Origin: Terana coerulea
Lineage: Eukaryota; Basidiomycota; Agaricomycetes; Polyporales; Phanerochaetaceae
DNA length: 64,000 nucleotides
Assembly: GCA_024811115.1 (NCBI GenBank)
Contig: JAKOGH010000776.1
Location: 310,001-374,000, forward strand
Reading direction: 5' to 3'
Shown: positions 11,084-22,691 of the stretch, one piece after another
Numbering within the stretch: the stretch's first letter is position 1
Layout of the letters: every line of letters begins with the position of its first letter
Notes under the pieces: generated by a model
Seen by the model: only the letters and a program-made list of their open reading frames with translations
What the model was told of the DNA's origin: nothing
Databases searched by the model: none
Translations under genes and position numbers: made by a program

Positions 11084-14000
11084 CTAAGCTGCAGTCTTGA
11101 TGATATCGGCAGCTGCAAGCGGAACCGTCAGTAGATGCATTCCACGCATACATCGCATGCTCACCTTTCTCCGCAATACCATATACAGCCGCTACAAAGC
11201 ATCCATCAGAACAAGCGATGGGACGATCGATACGATAGCTTACCTTGAGGGTGCGAGGCAAAGTGCAGCGGGACGATCGAGAGGTCTGCGACGCGCAAGT
11301 TGTTAGTGCCGTAGACCTTGAGGCTCGGGTCGACAACGCCGTGCTTCTCCTTAGGGAGCATGGAGCACGATCCAGCCGTATCTGCACGACCCGGTAAAAT
11401 ACGATATGCGAAGTACGAGACGACGGGACTTACGCCAGGTAGTGCTGAAGGTCGCCTTCAGCCACTCGCCTATTTGGTCGTCAGTCTGAACGGCAGGGCC
11501 CGGGTTGAGCTCCTTCACTGTGCATGAAAAGGAGATCAGCCTCTAACGAGCGATTTCGAGGCTACGCGATATCACTTACCGAACAGGTCCTTGAACGGAG
11601 CGGTATCGGCGATCTTGCGAGCATACTTGATCATCTCGATGTGGATATCAAGGTCTAGCATATGTACAAGCGCGGGTCAGAAAGTGAAACATAGAAGGAT
11701 AAGGTGCTACTCACCAACGCTCTCGTCGAAATAGTTGGCATCGAACTCGGGTTCCTTGCTAGGGTCAGCGGAGGTCGAGTGCTACCATATCCCAGAGATG
11801 CTGGCAATCAAGTATCCATATGTTCTATAATCATGGGTCACTCACGATAGTGCCCCTGGAAAATCCATGGTTCATCGCGCAGAATATCGAGACATATCTC
11901 TTCCCCTCTTCAGGCGGACCTATGCCAATCAATGTTAGTTGATGGCTTCCTCAGGAGCAACGGCACGCACTAGGTCCACTCAGGAAACCAGGGAAGCTGA
12001 TGAACTCGCATCCGGGGCTACCAGACTTCCCAGGAGCAAACCGCTCCATTGCAACCTTGTACTGCTCAACCAAGCCCGGGTTCGCTTTCGCGTCGAGCTT
12101 CTTCAAGGATTCCTCCATCTTCGCGTAAATTTCCGCCTGTTTGCCCTCCGAAGCGAACATGTCCAAGCTCGTCCACGCAAAGCCGACAATCCCGATAGTG
12201 TGAAGACCAGAGCCCGCATCGCTGGGAAACGGTGAGTCCGGTAGACTCAGAGCGACATAGCGATACGTACTGGAGCTCAAGATGCTTCGCGGCATGCGTG
12301 GGATCTCGAAGAAGGTCGAGAGTGTCGAATGGCACATCTTCCTTTAGCTCTATATATCGTCGGCGAAAGGTTAACAAGACGTTGTCGCGATGGTGGTGCC
12401 AGAGACTTACCCCAGCTCAATCCAACAAAGATGTGCTCCTGAGCGTTCTCACCCACCCCTGGCAACTCGACCTGGAGGGGAACATCGATCTTCTCGAGCA
12501 CGTCTTTCCTACCAATGCCTGAAAGCTCCAGAATCTGTGGTGATTTCAGGGTGCTGCACAGAGGGTCAGAAACAGCGATCGATACACGCTTATCGTCATC
12601 CACGGTAGAAAGCGACGTACCCAGCACTCAGCACAACTTCCTTCTTCGCGTTGACAGCGTACACTTTGCCGGTGATCTGGTGCGTGAACTCCACTCCGAC
12701 AGCTGTCAGCGCACCATTTCCGGCCTTGGACGTCAGCACGCGGTTTACATGAGCCCCGACGACCACCTTGAAGTTTTGTACGGCTTCTGTTGGGTAGGTA
12801 GAATGCCTGGAAGTTGGTATTAGTTACTCGATTTCTCGACGCTATAATACTTCACACTCACGTTGGTTGCGTACGACCGCTTGTGCGTTTCAGGATCATA
12901 TGTACATGGAAGGAACGTTGCTCCCTTCGGCTGTTGTGATCGCACAAGTCAGTCAATACGCACGTTTAACTATATTCAATGCGCGAATGGCTCACATCAC
13001 CACCGAGCTAGCGGATAGAAAGTTCTCGTCAGCCACAGCGTGCGCATATAAGATGTCAAAGTAGCTTACAGGTTGCTTGGCGAGTGGTATCCCATCGTCT
13101 AAGAAAGCCTGTAGAGACGGGCATAGTGGTCAGGAGTGCGTGCTTCACGTTATTGGATACGTAGTAATGACCTGTTGAATCTTCATCTCAGCGTCGGCAA
13201 TTGTGACGGGAAATGAGATCTTTAACGGGCCTGAGGCGATGAAGAAACGCGTCACCACTCCCGTGCATGGTATGTAATGGCTGCTTTCTCACCTTGTCGT
13301 CCGACGTTCCAGTTCTCAGACTTGACGCCTGTGCGTTGTTTTGTATTTGGCGGAAGGTTCGACAAATCTGATTGTCAAGTGAAGTGTGAAAACCAATGTT
13401 TAGTCGGAGGGGACACTTGTAAAATCGCGCTTATGCAACGTACCCTTCAGCTCTCTGCAAGTGGCTATTGAAGCTCTCCCAATTCCACCCTGGGTTCCCA
13501 AGCCGCTCGAAGTCTAGAATGGACATGAGTAATCATTGCCCGAGCACTTTCAAATAAACGTTGACTTGCCGTCGATATCACGAGCAGGAGGCTTGGTGTA
13601 GCACATAAAGTTGATCCCGGATGATCCACCGAGGCCTTTACCGCTGGATAATCATAGAACATGTCAATAACGGCAAGAATCATACCGCATACAAGAATCG
13701 ATACGCACCGCTGCCACCCAGATTCCCTGCCACTCACATTCTTCTGTTTGATCTAGATAGTAGGGAAGAGATTATTTCGCTGTTTGGACCTGCGACATCC
13801 GAGTACGTACAGTTTTGTGGTCCCAAGCGTACGTCTTGTTCCCCAAATGACTGCCGAAGATACCGGGCCGAACTATACCAAGGTCCCACAGAGTCAAACA
13901 GAGGGCCCAATTGACAGTACGGCAGAAGGACATACGAAGCATGGGATCGTCAATATTCGCTTCTCCTGCTTCCAAGACGAGAACATCGACGCTGGGATCT

Positions 14001-14212
14001 TCGCTCAGACGCGCCGCGAGCGTCAGGCCAGAAGTCTACGGCAAGTAGATGAGTCCGGCACGTATGATCACGCGGGCAATAACTACGTACGCCTCCACCT
14101 AACATAGTGAACACCGTGAGCATCGGCAGGGTCGCTGAGACAACGTGAGACACTCACCAACGACGATGTAGTCGAAGAACTTGTTCTGAACGTCCTCGAC
14201 GGGTGTGATCAT
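11084..14212 (-). CDS. GMC flavin oxidoreductase, copy 1 (AA3-like)
   Basis: FAD-dependent glucose-methanol-choline family enzyme; the substrate (aryl or other alcohols, sugars) cannot be fixed from sequence. ATG 14212 starts [19 protein letters not shown]. The dinucleotide-binding motif [13 protein letters not shown] appears only after splicing through an 8-nt microexon. Next are [15 protein letters not shown], the second GMC signature [49 protein letters not shown] and the C-terminal catalytic segment [10 protein letters not shown]...[14 protein letters not shown], where the conserved histidines lie. It ends [11 protein letters not shown] at 11084-11086. There is no signal peptide, so it is probably intracellular. 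Exons are very short, with well over a dozen introns and about 600-650 residues. A paralogue lies immediately upstream in the same orientation. All catalytic blocks are present. Confidence 0.92.
14091..14098 (-). other. 8-nt microexon in GMC copy 1
   Basis: Intron 1 (14157-14099) ends ...TGTTAG and the next donor GTACGT starts at 14090, leaving GTGGAGGC as an exon. Joined to the flanking exons it restores I-V-V-G-G-G-T-S-G, the FAD-binding loop. Without it the Rossmann glycines are lost. GMC copy 2 encodes the same residues without this second intron. Confidence 0.8.
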
Positions 14213-14294
14213 GGCGGAATCCGACGCTGAGGGTGTGGGTGGGTGATGCGAGGAACGAGGGGGTTCGGAGGGGGGAAGTGCGACGGTGTGGGTC

Positions 14295-14300
14295 TATATA
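14295..14300 (-). promoter_or_regulatory. TATA box of GMC copy 1
   Basis: TATATA on the minus strand, about 83-88 bp upstream of the ATG at 14212, a usual distance for a fungal TATA-driven, regulated gene. No other element could be assigned. Confidence 0.5.
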
Positions 14301-14384
14301 TGGGTCTGTTGCGGCGTTTTCACATTCTATCAAAGCTCAACGGGTGTCAGTCCACAGTACCCATGATGGACCGCGCCGGTATGA

Positions 14385-14739
14385 CGGCGAGTCCCGTCTC
14401 GGGCAATTCGACTGTCTTGTAAGGCGGGCGTCCGGAGTAAAGATTCCGTAGTAAACGAGCACTTAGATGGTTACATAGTTTGCTCACATGGCCCTACTAA
14501 GGCGCACGACCCGGTTCCCTTCGTAGCGAAACGGGAGCCCAATTTTCTCAGTGCAGAGCAGCAGCGTCTGGTCACCCATCATCGGGCGCTGCGAGCGGTG
14601 GAAACGAGGGAGGACCATCATTTCGAAAAGGTGGCACTGCATTTCGAAGAAGACGACAAAGGGAGAAGAGAAGAGCAAGTCGCAAGAATTGGGTCGAAGC
14701 AGTACACCTTCCATTCTTGGCCGATCACGCTTACCTAAG
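14385..14739 (+). other. Open frame without ATG, possible exon or gene fragment
   Basis: Frame 3 stays open for about 118 codons between a TGA at 14382-14384 and TAA at 14737-14739, and its second half looks protein-like: FLSAEQQRLVTHHRALRAVE, then FEKVALHFEEDDKGRREEQ and ending FHSWPITLT. It has charged heptad-like helix character. There is no in-frame ATG, so if real it would be a downstream exon or a remnant. I do not recognise the family. The rest of 14213-14958 holds the promoter of GMC copy 1 and the 3' region of copy 2. Confidence 0.25.
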
Positions 14740-14958
14740 TACCATATTCGGCACTTGGCCGGGCACCAGCCGGAACGCTCCGAACGCAGAGCGGTGTCCG
14801 GTCAGAAATTGAGTCGAATTGCAAAGAAACCAGCTCTCAGGTTGAAATTGGTATAAGACAACTGCGACTGTTCATGATAGTCTATGTAAATGATACTCGA
14901 GTTCGTGGAAAGCAAGGGCTGAATGATGCAGGCCTGAAGGACGCGAAGACTCCTCGAT

Positions 14959-17641
14959 TTAAACCTGGAATTTACCCTTGATAATGTCGGCAGCTACGAG
15001 AGGAGATGTCAGTTCAGTCCGCTTGACTAGAAGTCAAACAGAATCTCACCCTGCTCGGCAATTGTATACACCGTAGCTGGAAGCCATCAATACCGTAAGC
15101 CTCGGCATTAGTAAGGGATCGGAATTCTAGCACGTACCCTGGCTATGGGCCGCGAAGTGCAGTGGGACCACGGAAAGATCGACAACGCGGAGATTGCTGG
15201 TACCGTACACCTTCAGCGTAGGATCGACCACGCCGCCCTTTTCCCTGGGCAGCATCGAGCATGTGCCACATGTGTGCCAGGTGGTAGAGTACGTCTTCTT
15301 GATATATTCTAGGTGCCCTCGCCCGGTGAAAACTCATCCCCAAGCCGCTGAGACACAGTGCTCACCAGCAAGCTGCTCATCGGTCTGAACGGAAGATCCG
15401 GGCACGGCTTCTTTCTCTAGATGCCCGAAGTTAACGTCGAGCACGAAGAAGCTGGCTCTGCGCTGCCGACTTACCGACCATATCCTTCAACGGTGCATGC
15501 TCCGGCACGCGACGAGCCATCTTCGCAGTCTCGAGGAAGATGTCCAGGTCTACGGCCTTGTCAGCCCCACCTTCCGCTACATTCCATAGCAATACGTCCA
15601 CTCACCGGCCTCATGCTCAAGGTAATGCGGGTCACACTCCGGGTCATCCGCAGGGTTGGCCGACGTAATATGCACAGTACCACGCGAGAATCCGTGGTTG
15701 AAGCCGAACGACATGCTCAGGTAGATCTCGCCGGGCTGTGTTGGCATCGGTCCAAGCGCACCTGCCATGCCAACGATCTCGCAGCCCGGACCCGCCTGGT
15801 GCTTCCCAGGCTCAAGACGCTCCAGTTGGATCTTATACTGCTCCAGCAGGCCCGCGGATGCACCTGCTTTCTCGAGCTTGTCGACAGCTGCCTTGGCTTT
15901 CGCGTATATTTCTTGCGCCCGTGCAGGGCCTGCAACTGTCTCGACGGGTACGAAGGCGAAGTTGACCAGACCCATGGTGAGGACACCCGTTCCAGTTTTG
16001 CTAGGGCATACATTAGCCTACGCTCATTTTCTGCGTGTAGATCAACGTACCAGAGCTCGATCTGCGCCGCCAGACTCTCTGGGTGCTTGAGGAGGTCGAA
16101 TGTGAGGAACGTCTCGTAGCCTGGCTTGAGCTCTGCAAACAGCGACAAGCAGGATGAGTGCAAATGGAATTCAATCCAAGGAGACGCTACGTACTCCAAG
16201 ACATTGCGCCGAACACGTGCTCCTGAAGGTTCTCGCCCACACCGGGTAGCTCGACTTTGACCTCCACGCCAGTCTTCCCCAGAACGTCTTTTCGACCGAT
16301 GCCGGAGAGCTCCAGGATCTGCGGGGACTTCAACGTACTAAAATAAATCCAAACGTGAGTAAAGAGTCGCAACGGTGGCCCGGGGAAAATGAGACCACCG
16401 CACCCCGCAGATACCACGACTTCTTTTTGAGCCTTCACGACATAGGTTTTCTCGCCATGAATGAACTCAACGCCAGTGGCTAGGAGGTTTCCGCCGGCGC
16501 CCGTCTCCGTGACAACTTTGGAAACGATTGCATTGGTGAAAACGGTGAAGTTAGGACGGTCTTTGTTCGGCAGATAGTATCCCTAAATGACGGTATGTTA
16601 GAGACGCCTCCGAATTGATAGTAAAGTGCATACAGTGACCGCATAGGACCGCGTAGAAGTGGTTGCATCATGGGTGTTGAGGGTGAAGTAGGCTCCGTTC
16701 GGCTGACAGTAGTATTGACTACTCGTGAGGCTTTAATCAAAGAGCGTAGGGAGGGGACATACGTTGCCGCCGTAAGGACGCGGTGCACTTGGTATGCCGG
16801 CGTTCCGCATCGTCTCGGCCATGATAATCTCTGAGTCGCTCAATGTCTTAGGGTACGACAGCGCGAGTGCGCCTATGGTGGCATAAATGACCTCGATATT
16901 GTGTCTCGCTTTGGGTCGAAAATGATGCGCACCTTCAGTGCCAATGTCGCCCTTGTTCAGCGGGATCTTGAACTTTTCGGCGTGCTCAGATGTCGGCTCG
17001 ACGAAGCGCTCGACTTTGTGCGCGTACTTCTGGTAGTTCTTCCAGTTCCAACCGGGATTGCCCAGCCGTTCCCAATCTACAAGAACAATCATTGATAAAT
17101 GATACCGGTAAAGATTTGCATACATACCGTCGACCTCCTCAGCCGGAGGCTTGGTCCAAACCATGAAATTGATCCCGGACGACCCACCGAGCCCACGGCC
17201 ACTGCAAAATTGTCAGAACCAGCGTTCGGTGGGGATCACGCGAATAGCCACCACACACCGAGCGAATTCAAAGGCCCTCTCTCCTACGTGCTTTTGCTTC
17301 GTAGTCGCGTGACTCCAGTCATAGTTCTTGTCGCCGAAGTGGGTCGTATAAGACGCAAGGCCCACTATACAGGTATGAGGGCATTATTACTTGTGATAGG
17401 GTGTAAAATATACTGACAAAGACGGGGGTCGCCGAGGTTAGCATCGCCAGCCTCCAAAATGAGGACGGTAGTGTTGGGGTCTTCGCTCAGCCGAGCACCC
17501 ACAGTCAAGCCAGCGGTGCCACCACCTGCAGTAAGCACACTGAATCAATATTCCGAGGGTCCATATGTACGGAAAGCACGGCTTACCAATTATCACGTAG
17601 TCGAACGACTTGCCAGCGACATCATCCAGTACAGCTAACAT
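14959..17641 (-). CDS. GMC flavin oxidoreductase, copy 2 (AA3-like)
   Basis: Tandem paralogue of copy 1. ATG 17641 starts MLAVLDDVAGKSFDYVIIG. One intron (GTAAGC...CTGCAG) leads to GGGTAGLTVGARL, with no microexon at this point, unlike copy 1. Then come [68 protein letters not shown], a lid-like region FAFVPVETVAGPARAQEIY and the catalytic end HTCGTCSMLPREKGGVVDP...NLRVVDLSVVPLHFAAHSQ. It closes ADIIKGKFQV, stop 14959-14961. FAD-binding and both active-site segments are present, no signal peptide is seen, and no frame break was found. Many intron positions match copy 1, supporting local duplication. The substrate is unknown. Confidence 0.92.
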
Positions 17642-19377
17642 GTTGAAGAGTTCTGCTAGAGGTACGGAGTAACCTTCGAGTGTGGGTGAGTGTATATCGA
17701 TCTGCAGGCCCAAGCGGGGTCCCTACTTAAACTCTGGAGGCCAGTATCACTTGCCATTACTCAGACACTTAGCTCTCCAAGCGGTCTCATATTCGGGCTC
17801 GCATGTCTTCGTCGACTGCGACTGGCGGAAGCCACATTGCAGGGACGAAGGCGAACATACTGACAATTACCCTACGTTCGTCTTAGCTGTGCATGTCTCA
17901 AACTTGAACACCGACACAAGAGTTGTCAAGGACACTCACGGCATAGAGTACGTAACATAGCTCGCGACGTAAAGCATTCTTGCTCCGAGTCGGGGAGATA
18001 GTGGTCGCAGCCCATTCCTGAAGGCCTGAAGAGCCGTTCAGAGGCATGCCCAGCATAGCCACGCAAATTCTGATCGTCAACTTCCCGATCATCATCATAC
18101 TCTGCAGGGTGACCCGAGCATAGCCGAGCATCCGTACTGCATGTCAGCGAAACCATCAGCGCAGAGGGAGGCGGTCCTATACTGACCGGAGTCCAGGAGG
18201 TACCAGGAGGCACCGTTCCAGACTCCATTGGTGCGACACTGAACTAGTGGCCGGCAATTACGGAAGGAACATCACGGCTAGCAGGATACTCGAGGATACT
18301 CGGCAGTTCAAGGGTACAGATATGCGCGCCGGCATGCTGGAACATAGTCTCACATGCCATCCCTCTCACGGTTACGTGTCCCGATTTGGGATCCTCACCG
18401 TGAAGGTCTAGTGTCTAACCAACACGAAAGGACCCCCTAGCCGCGAGAGGGATGGCACGTGAGACTAGAGTCAGACAAGCGATTCCACGAGCTCACCTTC
18501 TTCTGTTCTTACTTGAAGCTTGCTCGCCAACGCCTTCCAACGAATAGACATGTCTTCTCCTGCATAATGCACCCGCGCGCTCGACCTGGTCGCCAGTAAG
18601 ACGGCGGAGCTCGCCTGAGACAAAGGGTCGGAAATTTCACTAGCGGCGTACAGCACACTCCGGCATGTTTGCAATGCCTACACTGCCGTAGTGGTTCGAC
18701 AACATGCGTCGACGCCAAGTACTTGCTTTATGAGATCGCATAGTCGACGTGGACGAGGTCAAGTTCAAGTCTAGGTCATGTTCGCAGTCGCTGCCTACAC
18801 CACCATGATATTGATGGCAAACTTGCCAATTTGGTCACCAACGGCTCGGGCGAGCGCAGCAAGAGATATCGACACGTAGGTAAGCGAAACGAATGGTCAT
18901 GTGGTATTATACGCTTTTGATACATATGATGTACGGGTACTAGTAGAGCAACGCAATGTTCCCCGCTTCGAGAGGATGACACTAGCCAAACAGCACATAC
19001 GTTTGCAAGAACAATGCGACCGGGACGGGGAATATGGTGGTGGTGCTAATAGAGAAACATAAAGAACGCGACGTGACACTGCAGGGATATGGGATGGGAA
19101 TGAAACAGATGATGACTTGCAATTGCGGCGAAGGTAAATACGGGATATGAAGCAGGCCGTTTAGGTTACAACGTAAGGTACCGTTATCGAGTCGATGGGG
19201 AAAGGCGTGGATAGAGCTGTCAAAAGGGGGCCAAAGAAGAACGGAGAGACCAAGTGTCCAACAAAAGATGAGAGCCGGGGTAAATATGCGTCGTGCGGAT
19301 AACAAGGTGTGCGTAGCGTATGGTACATGCGGAAGTTGCGTGGGGGATCATAATAATTGAGCTTGAATAATGGATCT
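17642..19377. other. Gene-poor stretch between GMC copy 2 and the Scw1-like gene
   Basis: Near 17642-17760 lies the promoter side of GMC copy 2 (a weak TATATA-like string near 17692-17698). A 100-codon minus frame at 17926-18228 (MESGTVPPGTSWTPV...) has plausible GT-AG pairs but no recognisable domain, and I do not call it. A foldback element lies at 18345-18467. The part from about 18980 to 19377 is probably the 3' UTR of the Scw1-like gene. Confidence 0.5.
18345..18467. mobile_element. Short foldback / MITE-like element with 28-bp inverted ends and TA flanks
   Basis: Left end 18345-18374 and the reverse complement of right end 18438-18467 match at 27 of 30 positions (TAGTCTCAC...). All three differences are transitions, and two of them are CpG to CpA changes. 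Both ends abut TA, as a TA target-site duplication would give. The interior holds a second nested palindrome (CACGGT...ACCGTG) around TCCCgattTGGGA. There is no coding capacity. A non-autonomous Tc1/mariner-type MITE is the simplest reading; a structured RNA or chance palindrome is the alternative. Confidence 0.55.
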
Positions 19378-22300
19378 TTAGCCCGCACGGCTGGCCTCTA
19401 TGTTGGCTTGAGCCGCAGACAGGGCGTGTGCGAGATGGTCATTGCTGGGATCAGCACTGGGCTGGTCGGGTATCGATGGGGGAATGCCGAAAGGAGAAAA
19501 CGAGGAATGCCCGGACGCAAGACCGAAAGCCTGAGGAGCAGCTCTGGGAAACATGGTGCCGTTGACCAGAGTGGAGGTGAAAGACGACGAGGGGGGAGAA
19601 GCGGTAAAGCGGGGCGGCGGCGACGACAGCCCGTTTGAGTAGAAGTACGTCGGGGATGTCGGGGATGTCATGCCTGAAGAGCCGATAGTATCGCGGCGGC
19701 TCGTGCGGAAAGCGTCGTAATCTCCAAATGACGCCTGACCAATGTTCACGGTATTAACATGCATGCTCTGCTGCTGCTGCATCCCACTGCCGCTGCCTGC
19801 GCTTGTTGGAGTCCGTACACCAAGAGGATTCTTGCTGTAGGAAAGGCGGATACCGCCGCCTTTGATGAGGCCGCTGAGGTTATCGCCGTTTAGCTCATTC
19901 AAAGCCCTCGAAGCATACGCAACGTCTTCGAACTATGGAATGACATTAGAATTTATCCTATGATTGAAGCATTGACGCATACCTCGACGAAGCACATAGG
20001 CCCGTTGCTCTTGTGTCGGAAGCACAGCTGCCGATAGCCAGGTCGCCTCGTGAACAGATCGCGCAGGCGCTGCTCCAAATTCGCTGAAGACCCGCCGGGC
20101 GAAATCGTAGCAGGCAGGTTGCCCACGTACAAGGTGTTGATCTGGGATCGACAACATCAGATATATGACTGGCGCCAGCGCTGGGTAAGTTACATACCGG
20201 TGGGTTCTGGTCTCCTGGGTTCCTGCCGGTGCTGGAACTCGTCCCAGACGAGGGCGACGGCAGCTGAGGCGAGATGTTTCCTTGCTGCTGTGGCTGCGTA
20301 CTTACAGCCAAGGCACCTACTGCACGCGCTAGCTCCTCCTCATGGAGGTTCTGGGCACCGTTGACACTCGACGCGCTGGATGTCGGTAAGGACGTCGTGG
20401 GACCATGAGTGTCGCCATGTGGAGAACCAGCTCGACCGTTACCGAACACTGCGAACGACGCGTGCAGGGGAAGGGATGAAAAGTGAGCTTCGGGCGAAAA
20501 GGGGGCGCTGGGGTTCGTGTCCGGAGCCGAAGGGACGCTGGATGGAGAGCCAGGGGCACCGTCTCGATCCGTCGGCGACCCCTCCTGATCACCAGACTGC
20601 GAGACTTGGGGCGCATGAGAGGATATAGTCATCTTCCTCAGGGCCGCGCTGGCACCAACATCGCGAAGGGAGCCCCAGGGGCCGATCGAAGAAGCCGCGG
20701 ACTCGTACTGCGAGCCAATACTTTGCATGGACGACTGAGCCGAGAGACTGTGACGAGGGACGTCCAAGCTCTGACCGATGACGCCGCTCTCGGCACTGAG
20801 CAATGAGTTCGCCCCTTGGCGGACCATCTGAGAGGGCACGGAATGGAATGCCTCGAACGCGAAAGAGTTCTGTCGCAACCTCGCCGCTTCCTTCTCCTTG
20901 CGTTTCCTTTCACGTTCACGCTCATCTTCCTCCGCCCGCTCCCTTGCACCGCGAGGGCCAAACGCGGACATCCCATAAGCCGCCATGTCCGCTCGATCGT
21001 CGACAATCGTCGCTCTTCTTTGACCCAGCCCGGCTATGCCCATGGCGCCTAGCTCCTTCTCCCGTTGCGAGAAGACTTCGCCGTTCGTAGTAGGGGAGCC
21101 AATACCCGCTAATCCGTTCAGGGTATTGTTCAAGCTTTCGGCCTGCATTGCGGCGGTGCCGCTGAGCAGAGACGTGACACCTGGAACGGCGACGCCAGGC
21201 CCGCGCTTAGTATGCAGATTCTTCTTCGCCATCTCCGCCTTAAGCACGGAGCCCTTTTCAAGATCGACGCGACGTCCCTGTAAGACATCACGGGCATCCA
21301 GAGCCTCCTGGCGTGATCGGAATTTTGCGAATCCAATAATCTGCTTCCGGGGTGGCTGGACGGGAAGATTCGTCTGGATGAAGTGACTCTCGTCGCCGAA
21401 CTGCGTTGACGGCTGGGCCCATGACGAAGTTGTGCCATCGCGACCATCTACCACAACCCCTCCTTGGTTGACCGTTACCAGATTGTACGGATCGTTGGAA
21501 CCGCCGTAATGCATGGGTAGGCCGCCCAAACGACTAGCTCCGCCGCTTCCCAGCCCACCGTAAGATTGGATGTCACGATTCGGTATCTTCAAAGTCGCAG
21601 CCTCAAATCCAGAGGAAAAGGTGAACATGTTCTGGAACTCCCGTTCCTGCGCACCGACTGTCAGCTTCAAGACTACGGAACATGTAGCGTGAGATACATA
21701 CCGACATATCATCCGGGAAACCCACGACGAAAATTGTCGAAATCTCTTCGTTGGGCTGCTGCGGGGCACTCTGCATCGCACTTGCGGCGCCCAGGACTGA
21801 AGCGCCTTGAACCGTAGATACGACACCATTCGCTGACGGATGAGGACCATAAGGACCTTGTGGCTGTAACGGGTTCTGGTGGGAAAGCGGATGCGAAATG
21901 CCATTCAAATGTGGTGCCTGGAATGACCCTTGCGCGCTTGTCTGATGCTGGACCTGCAAAGCGGACTGAGCATCGCGCAGTAATCCAGGTGGTCCACCCA
22001 GAGAGGTAGGTTTGGCTTGCTGCGCTGGTGAGGGTTCCAGTCCTAAGCGGTAAGCATCCATTGCTGTGAATCCCGCTTGCTTCGTCGCTTGACCGTTAGG
22101 AAGGAGAACAGACTGCGGAGCGCCCAACCCGTAGTCATACCGCCCTGGATGATGGATGGGCTCGAAGGTAGTAGCAGGGGCGGCCTGCTGCGACTGGGTA
22201 ATGGTGTTCTGAACAAAGGAGTCCTGGGTGGGGTATGGATTGGCAGTAAAGCCGCTCGAGGTGTCGCGGAGCGAAGCGGTGTTCTGCCGCGGGCGTGCAT

Positions 22301-22691
22301 TAGAAAAGGGGTTGAACTGGCTGGAATTCCTGAACGGGCCGGAAGAGAATCCATTGAGAGTAGGTTGAGAATTAAGAGCGTCGTGCTCGGAAGAAGGTAC
22401 AGCTGGAAAATCTGGCGGAAGACTATGAATGCTGGCCAAGCTGTTATACAGTTGCTGAGATGAAGCCTGGTTCTGCGAGGACTGCGAAAAGGATTCGGCG
22501 TGGTGCGTAGGTGAAGTCAGGTAGCTGGGCAGTACGTTGTTCGATCCAGGAGACTCAGGACGTGACAGCTGCTGTGGCTGTTGCATAGCCAAGTGATACG
22601 GTACAGAGGATGGGCCGATGGAGGCTGCTGCCAATCCAGCACCCACAGCGCTGCGGGGACCAGGAGGAGCCTCGGAGTCGGAGGATGACAT
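19378..22691 (-). CDS. scw1: Scw1/Whi3-family RNA-binding protein with two RRMs
   Basis: A long low-complexity N-terminal region (Gln/Ser/Pro/Asn-rich) precedes a first RRM with [20 protein letters not shown] and [18 protein letters not shown]. Next is a long linker with a charged helix ([20 protein letters not shown]). The C-terminal RRM has [38 protein letters not shown] and [13 protein letters not shown], then [15 protein letters not shown]. This is the pattern of fission-yeast Scw1 and budding-yeast Whi3, cytoplasmic mRNA-binding proteins acting in cell-wall integrity and cell-size or polarity control. Introns at about 21716-21650, 20210-20150 and 19985-19935 are short and GT-AG. Stop 19378-19380. 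The frame is open upstream to 22889, but the first in-frame ATG is 22691, so the start is uncertain and an upstream spliced exon is possible. Confidence 0.88.

Noticed and set aside
17926..18228. 100-codon minus frame MESGTVPPGTSWTPV...
   Set aside because: Plausible splice sites, but no recognisable domain, no support on either side, and another frame looks equally open.
19378..22691. Scw1-like gene as a polyadenylate-binding protein
   Set aside because: The C-terminal RRM with [10 protein letters not shown] and [13 protein letters not shown] fits the Scw1/Whi3 family better than PABP, and only two RRMs are present.
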